Source of the DNA: Alphaproteobacteria bacterium
GTDB lineage: Bacteria; Myxococcota_A; UBA796; UBA2385
Direction of reading: 5' to 3'
Length of the DNA: 64,000 nt
Assembly (NCBI GenBank): GCA_020632755.1
Contig: JACKEY010000012.1
Coordinates: 1-64,000, forward strand
The notes below the pieces were generated by a model. It searched no databases. It had not been told where the DNA came from and saw nothing but the letters and a program-made list of their open reading frames with translations. Position 1 is the first letter of the stretch. Every line of letters starts with the position of its first letter. Made by a program: the position numbers and the translations under genes. Shown in pieces: positions 8,768 through 17,338 of this stretch.

Positions 8768-11263
8768 CTACTCTTGAGCGTCCGGGAGTTCGTACTCCTG
8801 GCTCAGATCGGCGCAGTAGTTCAGGGTGCGGTTGTCGAAGCCCCACTCGCCGAGCACCTGGAAGCTGGCCCCACCATACTCGCCAGACAAGAGATCCTCG
8901 GCGACGACGGCCACCAACTCAGCGGGATACCCCAGCGTGCCGAGCTCCGCGATGTCCTCGTACAGCGCCACGTTGCACAAGGCAAACTCGTCGCCCTCCA
9001 CATATTCACAGGTCTTGCCGTGCAGGGCACCATCGCCGATCTGGTTCTCGGAGTCATCCAAGAAGTTGATGCCAGCCTTGACGAACTGGACGTATGCCCT
9101 TGTTCGATTCAGGGCCCTGTCGGCTTCGGGGATGTACAGCAACGATGCAGGGTCCTTCTCGTGTGCGATGCTGAGGGTCTGGGTGCCGTTTATCTCCCCG
9201 CCGGCCACTCCGGTCTGCCCTTGTGCATCAAGGCCGCCCATCTGGGCCATGAGTAGTGCCATGTCCAGGGTCTTGGCGTTGGAGTCCTGCTGCGATAGAG
9301 CTTCGTACACGGCAGCGCTTCCCTGGCTGTAGCCCGTACCAAGAGTCTGCACGTCGTCGTCGATGAGGCCCAGCAATGCCTGAAGGTTTGCTGCGCCGTC
9401 GGTTGGGACTCCACCCCGCGCGATGACGTTGGTGGCTACGTTGCTGTAGGGCACGGGCAACGCGAACACGGGTCCGCCCAACTGTTCGGCCAATGTCACG
9501 CTACCCAAGCGGGTCTTGCCAACCATCTCTCCCACGCGGAAGTCGTCCGGCAACTGCCCAAGCAAGAGCGCGTCAATGGCTGCTTCACCGAAGATGCCGG
9601 CGCTGGTGAGTTTGTTGTCGGGCACGTCGGTCGGGAGGAGCTCAAGGATGAACGAGGCGCCCTCAGTGGAATTGGCCAGCGCGACATAGCGTGTCACGAT
9701 GTCGTCTTGGAGGTCTCGACGCAGCGTAGGGTCCAGGCTGTTCAGAAAGGACTCGCCCTCGCCGTAGCGTTCCTTGGCTTGGGCGAGCAGGAGATAGACC
9801 TGCTCCGACGAGAGCTGGCTGGTGCTCTCAGGCAGATTGTCCAGCTCTTCCGTGTCGGCCAGGTTCTCCAGCAGGCCAGCGCCAAGCAGGTGCTGCACCA
9901 CGCTACGCTCGTAGACCTCTCGCAGCGCTCCGCCGTCGATTGCATCTTGCATCTCCCATGCCGAGGCGGTCATCGGCAGTCCCGTCTCGCTATACTGCTG
10001 CTGGAAGTCACCAGAGCTCTTGGGGATGTCGATCTCGCCGTAGAGCAGCGACGCTTCCTGGTCGAGATCCCAGAGGCCACGCACACTCTGGGCGCGCGCC
10101 TCGAGGTAGACCGCTGCGGTCTCAAAGCCTCCATGCAACCGGTCTGCCGCTTGGCCGGCTCCGTCCCTCACCCAGTTGCCCCAGCCATCGAGACCGTGCT
10201 GGGTTGCGGCGCCGAGGCCTTCCAGCAACTGGTCGATGTTGGCACCGCCCCTGTCCATGGCCGTCTCCAGTGCGTCGCCGACGGTGTCGAGCTGAGCGTC
10301 GGTGACGGCCCCCCACCTGTCGAGCAGGTGGTCAGCAACTCCTCCGAGGGGTCCCACGTGAGTTCCGAGGGCGTCGTCGACAGCCGAGGCCGTCGCGGAC
10401 AGCCCATCCCCGACCACATCCATACCCAGCGACAGTCCATCCCCAGCCCGGTCGGAGATCCCAGACACCACATCGCCGGCGGTGCTGGAGGCGACCCGGG
10501 CTACATTGCCAGCCGCGTCTGCAACGGAGTTGGCAACCGCTGCCGCGCCGTCAACAACGGTTTCAGTGACTGTTCCTGCGGTCTCGACGGCTCCAGACAG
10601 AACGTCGCCAGCACCAGCGACCACGTCGGGGACGGCGCCAGTCACCGTGTCTACCACGCTGGCCAGCGTGTCCCGCACGCCCCCCCAGGACCAGCGATCG
10701 AGCTCCGTGGTCGGTCGCGCTGGCACTGCGACTTCCTGGCCCTGGGCTGCCTTGTCGGCGAGGGTTTCGGCATCCCGTTCGTGGGCATCGGTGGGGCTGC
10801 TGGAACCCGGCCTGCTGCCGGCCGACCGCGCCTGTTCTAGATGGACCATCTCGTGAGCGACCTCCCGAGGACTGGCGTTGGGCCGAAACACCAATGTGCC
10901 ATCCAGGTGAGCTGCCCGCGCCCCGGTAGCAGCCAGGGCAGCTGCCGCTTCGGGTGACTGCACGACGTCCACGTCACGCACGGCGTCTTCGCCGAAGGCC
11001 CGTGCCATCAGTGAGCCGTGGGGCAGGGTACTGCGAGCGCGTCCACTTGCGGCGGCCATCTGGGAGAGGATTTCCTGGGCCATGGCGTTTCCCCCTCCGC
11101 CAGCGCTCTGGGCCGCGAGCACCGCCTCTGGCGACCCTTGTCCCCAGTTGCCGCCCCCTTGTAGCGCCGCCGAGCCGCGCCTAGGCCTCGGCAACTCGCT
11201 CCCACGCTGGGTGCGGTCCTTACCCCGCAGGTGTGCTGACCCAGCACTTCGTTGCTTCGACAT
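8768..11263 (-). CDS. DUF4157 (eCIS-associated) domain protein with long unknown C-terminus
   Basis: 831 residues from ATG 11263, chosen because GGAG lies seven bases upstream; a longer frame to 11530 has no such site. Residues about 80-146 match DUF4157, with SLMARAFGEDAVRDVDVV, GARAAHLDGTLVFRP and the zinc-protease-like HEMVH at 137-141. DUF4157 proteins are characteristically linked to extracellular contractile injection systems and often precede toxin domains. Residues about 180-330 are amphipathic repeats rich in AGDV, VADAAG and TVGDAL motifs, and may be elongated helices. The C-terminal 450 residues are acidic, globular and unrecognised. No eCIS structural gene is in the window, so it is an orphan effector-like protein or serves a distant system. 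Its downstream neighbour looks degraded. Confidence 0.75.
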   Translation of the reverse strand: MSKQRSAGSAHLRGKDRTQRGSELPRPRRGSAALQGGGNWGQGSPEAVLAAQSAGGGGNAMAQEILSQMAAASGRARSTLPHGSLMARAFGEDAVRDVDVVQSPEAAAALAATGARAAHLDGTLVFRPNASPREVAHEMVHLEQARSAGSRPGSSSPTDAHERDAETLADKAAQGQEVAVPARPTTELDRWSWGGVRDTLASVVDTVTGAVPDVVAGAGDVLSGAVETAGTVTETVVDGAAAVANSVADAAGNVARVASSTAGDVVSGISDRAGDGLSLGMDVVGDGLSATASAVDDALGTHVGPLGGVADHLLDRWGAVTDAQLDTVGDALETAMDRGGANIDQLLEGLGAATQHGLDGWGNWVRDGAGQAADRLHGGFETAAVYLEARAQSVRGLWDLDQEASLLYGEIDIPKSSGDFQQQYSETGLPMTASAWEMQDAIDGGALREVYERSVVQHLLGAGLLENLADTEELDNLPESTSQLSSEQVYLLLAQAKERYGEGESFLNSLDPTLRRDLQDDIVTRYVALANSTEGASFILELLPTDVPDNKLTSAGIFGEAAIDALLLGQLPDDFRVGEMVGKTRLGSVTLAEQLGGPVFALPVPYSNVATNVIARGGVPTDGAANLQALLGLIDDDVQTLGTGYSQGSAAVYEALSQQDSNAKTLDMALLMAQMGGLDAQGQTGVAGGEINGTQTLSIAHEKDPASLLYIPEADRALNRTRAYVQFVKAGINFLDDSENQIGDGALHGKTCEYVEGDEFALCNVALYEDIAELGTLGYPAELVAVVAEDLLSGEYGGASFQVLGEWGFDNRTLNYCADLSQEYELPDAQE

Positions 11264-11489
11264 TGGGCAACTCCAGGTCCGGTTGATGGCAACTGCAGTA
11301 CGAGTATATCGCGCCGCGCTGACGGGTGGATCGACGGGCCGAAACGGGTGATTTGGGGACAGGAGGGCCCCGATACCACGTCCCCTTCCCCTGGAACTTC
11401 GAGAGCGAGAGTAGCGTCCCGTCAAGTGGTGTACGAAGCCTGTCGGGAACTCCTCGAGGGTGTTGTCGGGGAAGCCGCCGGGTCTGTGG

Positions 11490-12715
11490 TCAGGCCACAG
11501 TCTCATTGGCATGGGGCTTGTGGTCTTCAAACAGCAGCTTCATCCACTCGCTGCTGGAGCAACGTCGACCGACGGCCCACTCGTCGGTCTGCTCGGCCAA
11601 CAGCGCGCCCACGAGGCGGATGACCGCAGGCTCGCTTGGGAAGATCGCCACGACGACGGTGCCGCGTCGGATCTCCTGGTTGACGAGCTCGAGTGGGTTG
11701 GTGGGCATGATCTGGCGCCAGTGCTTGTCGGGGAAGTGCATGAAGGCCACGACGTCGTACTCGGCCTCTCGCAGCAGCTCGGCGACCTTGGGGCGCTTGT
11801 CGTCCAGCAGATCGATCGCCCGGCCCATGGCCTCCTGGGCGGCGGGCAGCGTGGGCGGCGGGCAGGGTGGGCGGCGGGCAGGGTGGTTCGCACGGTGGCT
11901 GACACCAACGGCTGGGCGGCCATGGGGACGTGGCTGGGCACGTTGCGCAGGAAGTGCACGGTGCAGCGCTGCCAGGTGGTGCCGTTGAGCACGTGGCGTA
12001 ACGCAGCCCGCAGGCCGCTGAGGGCGTCGCTGACGACCAACTGGACCCCGAACAGGGCTCGCTGCACTAAGCCGGTCAGGAAGGCCCTCCAGGCGGTCTC
12101 CATCTCGCCGTCTGCGACCTCGAGGCCCAGGACCTCTCGCTGGCCGGTCTCGCCCACGCCGTAGGCCACCAGGACGGCCTTGGAGACCACGCGGCCGCGT
12201 GAGCGAACCTTGATGTAGAGCGCGTCGAGCCACAGGTAGGGCGTCTGCCCGTCCAGCGGCCGTGTGCGGAAGGCATCGACCTGCTCGTCGAGCTCGCCGG
12301 CGATGCTGGACAACTCGGAGTTCGAGATCCCCTTGGCGCCCATGGCCTCGATGAGTGCCTCGACCTTGCGGGTCGACACGCCGTGCACGTTCGCTTCGCC
12401 GACCACGTTGACGAAGGCCCGCTCCCACCGCCTGCGCGGCGACACGAAGCTGGGCAGGCAGCTGCCCTTCCGAAGCCGAGGAATGGACAGCGGCACGCTG
12501 CCCAGGCGGGTGCCGAACGGCCGCTGTCGGTAGCCGTTGCGCTGCACCCGGCGGTCGCCAGAGCGCTCGCCGTAGCCAGCGCCACACAGAGCATCGACCC
12601 CGGCCTCCATCACCCAGTGAAGCGCCATCTACAGCACCTCCAGCAGCTGCTCGCCATGCGAGCTCTCCAGCACCTTGCTCAGCAGCTCTGCGCCGCCTAC
12701 ATCTCCCGTAGCCAT
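11490..12715 (-). pseudogene. IS256 (mutator-type) transposase, inactivated twice
   Basis: The reconstructed protein of about 398 residues starts at ATG 12715 (GGAG eight bases upstream; MATGDVGGAELLSKVL). It contains RNGYRQR, the DDE region YLWLDALYIKVR, VVSDALSGLRAALRHV, QRCTVHFLRN, and MHFPDKHWRQI.PTNPLE..N.EIRR. Two lesions are visible. A TAG at 12629-12631 interrupts the same frame between LLEVL and MALHWVMEA, where relatives have an uninterrupted helix. A 16-bp unit is present three times at 11837-11884, adding 32 bp and shifting the frame. With one unit the protein reads VRTTLPAAQEAMGRAIDLL without a break. The gene cannot make an active transposase as it stands. Confidence 0.88.
11837..11884. 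repeat. Three tandem 16-bp units inside the IS256 transposase
   Basis: gggcggcgggcagcgt followed by two exact copies of gggcggcgggcagggt. Only one copy is compatible with the transposase frame; four copies would also restore frame. Typical of replication slippage. Confidence 0.9.
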
Positions 12716-13009
12716 GGGGATGTCTCCATGTTGGGTTGACGTGTCAACACTCCTCCATGGAGTTCCCCATGGCTTCTTCCGCCTATGTACAACGCAAGGC
12801 GTTGCCTGCGGAGCTACACCAAGCGTCGAGACGCTACCGAGAGGTCGGGGCGGTGCGTGCCGCAACACGGACCGGCGTCGGCCAGCGCTCGCTGCAGCCG
12901 CTTGGGGTATCCTGACCCGGTCCTGCACGAGACCAGTCGTCGCGGCCGTGGCACACGAGCGGTGAGGGCGACTAGTCGCAGCCCTCCCTCAGCACCCCCG
13001 CGAGCCCCC

Positions 13010-15106
13010 ATGATGCGCGTTGGCCCCCTCCTACCTCTCTTCCTGCTCTCGGCAGCATGCATTCCAGACGGCCCTGACGGCAAGGACCCCGGATCCGTCG
13101 ACGAAGACGCAGACGGCGATGGCTACTCTGCAGAGGACGACTGCGACGACAACGATCCGAGCACGAACCCGGGCGCTGAGGAGATCTGGTACGACGGCGT
13201 CGATCAGGACTGCGCCGGTGGCGACGACTACGACGCGGATGGGGACGGCGAGCGAGCGGTCGGACAAGGTGGTGCAGACTGCGACGACAGCGACCACAGC
13301 GTGAACCCAGGTGCGGCTGACACTTGGTACGACTGCGTGGACTCGGACTGCGACGGCAACGACGGCGATCAGGACGGCGACGGCTACGTGCCGGATGGCT
13401 ACGCCGAAGAGTGCGACTGGACTGCATTCGATGCCCACGTGGGGGCTGGGGACTGCTTCGACGACGAGGGCAGCGCCCCCGACGAGTGGCCGACGACGGC
13501 TCTCACGCCTGCGGAAGTCGGGCCTGAAGCCACCGAGACCTGGTACGACGGCGTCGATCAGGACTGTGACGGTGCGAGCGACTACGACGCGGACGGCGAT
13601 GGCGACGACGCAGAGGCTCACGGTGGAGGAGACTGCGACGACGCGGACCCGGCTCGTGCCTCGACGCGCGCGGAGATCTGGTACGATGGCATCGATCAGG
13701 ACTGCGGGCTGGACACTGACTTCGACGCGGACGCGGACGGCTTCCTCTCGGCCGACTCCGACGGCGCGATTGACGTCGACGGGAGCACGGTGGTCGGTGA
13801 AGACTGCGATGACAGTAGTGGGGCGGTCAGTCCTGACGAGGCCGACGCGTGCGGCGACGACATCGACGCGGACTGCGACGGTGACGTACACGACTGTGAC
13901 GTCGCGACGGCGGGCACCGAGTTGGTTGCGGACTCGACGCTGTGGCTGTCGACCGCCGGTGATCTGGACGGTGACGGTGTCGGGGACCTGATCGCCTATG
14001 TCGACGACCTGGTGTACCCGGTCATGGGGCCTATTCCGTCCGGCGACCTGGACATCAGCTCGGGTGGCATCTCAGGACTGGATGCCTCAGCGTTGAAGGG
14101 AGTGGCCGCCCCCGGGGACGTGGACGGCGACGGGAGCGCGGATCTCTGGATCGCCGGTCGAGGGGCTGCTGAGTACGTGCGGATCTCTGGACCGATGGAG
14201 AGCGGCGGAAGCGCGGTCGATGTCGCTACGGCCACCCTCGAGAGCAGCTACTCAAGCAACATGGGGGTCTGGACTGGGGGAGATGTCACCGGAGACGGTG
14301 TCGATGATTTGGTCTTCGGTGTCGACTCCACAGGGACCAGCCACACGACCGCCTTCTTGGTCTCCGGTACGCTAAGCGGGGACCAGGTGCTCGAGGGCGG
14401 CATCATCGAGGCGACCTACATCGGACTGGGCTACGACGTGTTTCCAGGGAGCGCGGCCCAGTTCGGCTCGTCGGCCTCGCTTGGTGACATGGATGGCGAT
14501 GGCATTGCGGAAGTCATCTTCGGCGACTCGACCATTGACGCTGTGAGAGGACTCGCGATCCCGAATGCAGGGGGTCTAGTCGTGTTTGCGGGTGGAAGTA
14601 GTGGCACGCTAGATGACGCCGACTTCGCAGACGCCGGTGCGGAAGGCGAGAGGCTCGCCATCAGCTATGCGTTCATTGGCGACACCGACGACGACGGATA
14701 CGGCGATCTTGCTGCGGGCACTCTCTCGGAATTCGTGCAGGTGTACCTCGGAGGCAGTGCAGTCGTGTCCTCGGGCGACGTGAGACTCTATGGTGAGGGT
14801 GGTGAAGAGGGCTTTGGTGAGAGCGTGAGGGCTGCGGGTGACGTGGACGGAGACGGATCCTCGGACGTGCTGGTGGTCGCCAGCTCATTCGAGTACGAGG
14901 GCGTTACCCAGAGCCGAGTGGACCTCTTCACCGGGCCGCTGGAGTCAGGGGCAACTCCAGCGCGGCAGTTCCTGCCTGGGCATGACGTGGGCGCGACCTT
15001 CCACGAGCGCATGCTCGGGCCTGGGGATATCGACGGCGACGGTCTCGGGGACATCATCTTCGGCGTCGGCGGCACTGCGTGGGTGTTCTCGGGGGGAGAT
15101 CTGTAG
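13010..15106 (+). CDS. Lipoprotein with PMBM metal-binding repeats and FG-GAP/VCBS repeats
   Basis: 698 residues. The lipoprotein signal runs to Cys17 (LFLLSAAC); ATG codons at 13010 and 13013 are both possible, and the longer upstream frame has no signal peptide. Residues about 25-290 carry Asp-rich repeats of the putative metal-binding type (DDCDD.DPS.NPGA.EIWYDGVDQDC), with WYDG units spaced 138, 216 and 138 bp. The remainder holds FG-GAP/VCBS blades such as GDLDGDGVGDLIAYV, GDVDGDGSADLWIAG, GDMDGDGIAEVIFG and GDIDGDGLGDIIFG, likely a calcium-binding beta-propeller. Predicted cell-surface adhesive or structural protein. It is the first of several related lipoproteins; ligand and partner are unknown. 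Confidence 0.88.
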   Translation: MMRVGPLLPLFLLSAACIPDGPDGKDPGSVDEDADGDGYSAEDDCDDNDPSTNPGAEEIWYDGVDQDCAGGDDYDADGDGERAVGQGGADCDDSDHSVNPGAADTWYDCVDSDCDGNDGDQDGDGYVPDGYAEECDWTAFDAHVGAGDCFDDEGSAPDEWPTTALTPAEVGPEATETWYDGVDQDCDGASDYDADGDGDDAEAHGGGDCDDADPARASTRAEIWYDGIDQDCGLDTDFDADADGFLSADSDGAIDVDGSTVVGEDCDDSSGAVSPDEADACGDDIDADCDGDVHDCDVATAGTELVADSTLWLSTAGDLDGDGVGDLIAYVDDLVYPVMGPIPSGDLDISSGGISGLDASALKGVAAPGDVDGDGSADLWIAGRGAAEYVRISGPMESGGSAVDVATATLESSYSSNMGVWTGGDVTGDGVDDLVFGVDSTGTSHTTAFLVSGTLSGDQVLEGGIIEATYIGLGYDVFPGSAAQFGSSASLGDMDGDGIAEVIFGDSTIDAVRGLAIPNAGGLVVFAGGSSGTLDDADFADAGAEGERLAISYAFIGDTDDDGYGDLAAGTLSEFVQVYLGGSAVVSSGDVRLYGEGGEEGFGESVRAAGDVDGDGSSDVLVVASSFEYEGVTQSRVDLFTGPLESGATPARQFLPGHDVGATFHERMLGPGDIDGDGLGDIIFGVGGTAWVFSGGDL

Positions 15107-15165
15107 TCGGCATCGCTCGCGGGGGCGGTAGGTTGGAGCAGCGGCTTACGGAGACAGTCCGAAGC

Positions 15166-16911
15166 TCAAAGTCCGACCCCAAAGAACACACTCACGCTTC
15201 CTGCTTCCGCTCCTCCCGTGTTGTCCAGCGGGGCCGCGATCGCGACATCGGTGTATGTGTCACCGTTCCAGTCGCCGCCGGCGACTGCAGCTCCTGCCGT
15301 GGCCCCGGCCGCGGTACCAGAGAGCTCGATCGATGTCGACGTGAGGGCAGTGGACACTGGTAGCTCACTGCCAAGGATGAGGTATGCGCTGCCTGCGTCT
15401 GGCCCACCGTTGTCGTTCCCCGGAGCGCCGATGAGGACATCGTCGAACCCATCTCCATTGGTGTCGCCCGCCCCCGCTAGCGACATTCCAACTCCGGTAG
15501 GATCACCGCTCGTGCTGCCCGCCCCCCAGTAAATGGCGTCCGAGTCGCCGAGTGAGGCTGGGGGGGAACCTAGACCACCGCGAATCAGGTACACTGCGCC
15601 GGAATCGGCTCCGCCACGGTCGCTGAGGCGTGCCGAGACAAGGGAGTCGTCGTAGCCGTCGCCGTCCACGTCGCCTGCACCGGACACGCCGAAACCGGCG
15701 TTGTCGCCTGGCGACTCACCGAGCAGCACTTGATCTGCATCCGCAAGTGCGCGGCTGGCGGGGCTGAGCTCGCCGAGGATCAGATAGGCTGCGCCGGTCT
15801 TGTCGTCCTCGTCCGTCGCGTCGCGGTGGATGGCCCCGACCACCATGTCATCCAGGCCATCGCCATCGACGTCGCCGACGCAGGCGACTGCATACCCTGC
15901 GCGGTCGCCTGCGGCTTCACCAGCGAATTCCAGCGCAGTGTCCAGGCTCGCCGACGCGAGTCCGGCGCTCCCCAGGACGAGGTACGCGGCGCCAGTCTCG
16001 AAGCCCAGGCTGTCGGCTCCGCGCGCGCCGACGATGACGTCGTCGAAGCCATCACCGTTCGTGTCCCCTCCCCCCGCGACTCCGTGGCCGGCTTGGTGAC
16101 CGGGTCCGGCTCCTGTGAGCTTGATCGCGCCTCCGCTGAGCGTTGTCGAGCTCAGCGTGTCGCTGCCCAACACAAGGTACGCTGCTCCGTTGTCGTCAAG
16201 CCCCTGGAGGTAGGCGCCAACGACCATGTCCGCGATGCCGTCGCCGTCCACGTCTCCGGCGGCGGCCACGGCATAGCCTGCTTGGTCGCCAGCTTCCTCC
16301 CCGAAGAACGCCGCGCCGCCCGACCCCACGACGGAGTCGCCAAAGGTCGCTGAGCCGAACACGACGTAAGCCGTTCCAGCGTCATCCCCGGCGGCATCGC
16401 TGTAGCGCACACCAACCACGAGGTCGTCGAAGCCGTCAGCGTTGAGATCTCCCACGCCCGCCACCGAGCCTGCTCGCTGGCCTGCGCCAGATCCGAGGAG
16501 GACTGCGTCGGCGGCTCCGAGGTCGGCTGGCACCCAGGTACAGTCTCCGCTGGTCCCGTCACAGTCGTTGTCCACGGCATCGTTGCACACCTCGTCGGAC
16601 CCGGGGTTCACACTGGGGTCGCTGTCGTCGCAGTCGTCGACACTGCTGTACCCATCGCCGTCCGCGTCGAGAGGGGCTGTCCCGGTGTCGTCGGTGCCGC
16701 TGTCCGCGCTGCCGGTGTCGCTCGAGGTCGAGCCGTCGCCGCTACTCCCCGAGTCTGTGTCGGTTGAGCCTGCGGTACCCGTGTCGCCTGAGTCGGCGCC
16801 TCCGTCGTGGGGCGTGTCAGCAGTCGACGTGTCTCCGCCGCCCGCTGGCCCAGCCGGGACGCAGCTGGTCGCGAGGGCGAGGGCGAGCGGAACAGCAGTC
16901 AAGGGGCGCAT
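15166..16911 (-). CDS. Lipoprotein with FG-GAP (integrin-alpha-like) propeller
   Basis: 581 residues from ATG 16911, chosen because GGAGG lies eight bases upstream, rather than the in-frame ATG 18 bp earlier. The signal peptide ends at Cys17 (LALALATSC). A Thr/Ser/Gly/Asp-rich linker and one short PMBM unit (DCDDSDPSVNPGSDEVCN) follow. Then come at least six FG-GAP repeats of the form GVGDLNADGFDDLVVGVRYSD, AAGDVDGDGIADMVVGAY, GGGDTNGDGFDDVIVGA, each followed by GAAYLVLGS. This is the seven-bladed propeller pattern seen in integrin alpha heads, with calcium sites in the D.D.D.DD loops. Probably surface exposed. Converges with the previous gene. Confidence 0.87.
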   Translation of the reverse strand: MRPLTAVPLALALATSCVPAGPAGGGDTSTADTPHDGGADSGDTGTAGSTDTDSGSSGDGSTSSDTGSADSGTDDTGTAPLDADGDGYSSVDDCDDSDPSVNPGSDEVCNDAVDNDCDGTSGDCTWVPADLGAADAVLLGSGAGQRAGSVAGVGDLNADGFDDLVVGVRYSDAAGDDAGTAYVVFGSATFGDSVVGSGGAAFFGEEAGDQAGYAVAAAGDVDGDGIADMVVGAYLQGLDDNGAAYLVLGSDTLSSTTLSGGAIKLTGAGPGHQAGHGVAGGGDTNGDGFDDVIVGARGADSLGFETGAAYLVLGSAGLASASLDTALEFAGEAAGDRAGYAVACVGDVDGDGLDDMVVGAIHRDATDEDDKTGAAYLILGELSPASRALADADQVLLGESPGDNAGFGVSGAGDVDGDGYDDSLVSARLSDRGGADSGAVYLIRGGLGSPPASLGDSDAIYWGAGSTSGDPTGVGMSLAGAGDTNGDGFDDVLIGAPGNDNGGPDAGSAYLILGSELPVSTALTSTSIELSGTAAGATAGAAVAGGDWNGDTYTDVAIAAPLDNTGGAEAGSVSVFFGVGL

Positions 16912-17338
16912 TGTCCAAGCCTCCGGCAACAGGTCAACTGCACCCTACACCACTCGGGCTCGGTCGTGGGACTCACAGTGGCGCCAACGACGACCGAGCC
17001 TGATTGCCGCAAGCCTTGAAGTGCCGCCGTGAAGCTGCAGACGGTACGCCCTCGCGGCCGCCGGTGAAGGCGTCGTCGACATCCTGCTGCGTGGGGGGGG
17101 GGCGCCGATCGAAAGGCCTGCCTGACCTTGGACCAAGCAAGCTGGATGGGACTGCGGCACACGCCGGGAAGACCGGCCCGCTGGCGCCACCGAGGACGGC
17201 CGCAAGCGCGTTCAGCTCTCGAATAGTGAGCGCTGCGAGCATCGTCGTCACAGCGCCTCGGTCTCGCACCACGGCGCCCAGAGCATGACGGCCGCGGAGC
17301 GATAGCAGGTACGCCTGTGTCCACCATCTGGCCATCCA
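16912..17338. other. Intergenic region, no confident gene
   Basis: 427 bp upstream of the FG-GAP gene and downstream of the beta-helix gene. It contains a run of ten G (17093-17102) and a 10-bp inverted pair (gctcggtcgt near 16957 / acgaccgagc near 16991). A minus-strand open frame of 120 codons (16973-17335) has no signal or domain that I recognise, and the G-run sits inside it. The promoter of the 15166-16911 gene must be at the left end of this region. Confidence 0.35.

Larger units (their letters stand above)
11435..12776 (-). mobile_element. Degenerate IS256-family insertion sequence
   Basis: The dead transposase gene is bracketed by imperfect terminal inverted repeats at about 11435-11465 (gaagcctgtcgggaactcct...) and 12745-12776 (reverse complement begins gaagccatggggaactcc), sharing gaagcc, gggaactcc and gtgttg. 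Similarity continues a few bases outward (tgtac on both sides), so the true ends may be about 11430 and 12785. No target duplication was evident. Confidence 0.7.

Noticed and set aside
17093..17102. Run of ten G as a phase-variation switch
   Set aside because: It lies in an intergenic stretch with no supported gene; no promoter element could be tied to it.
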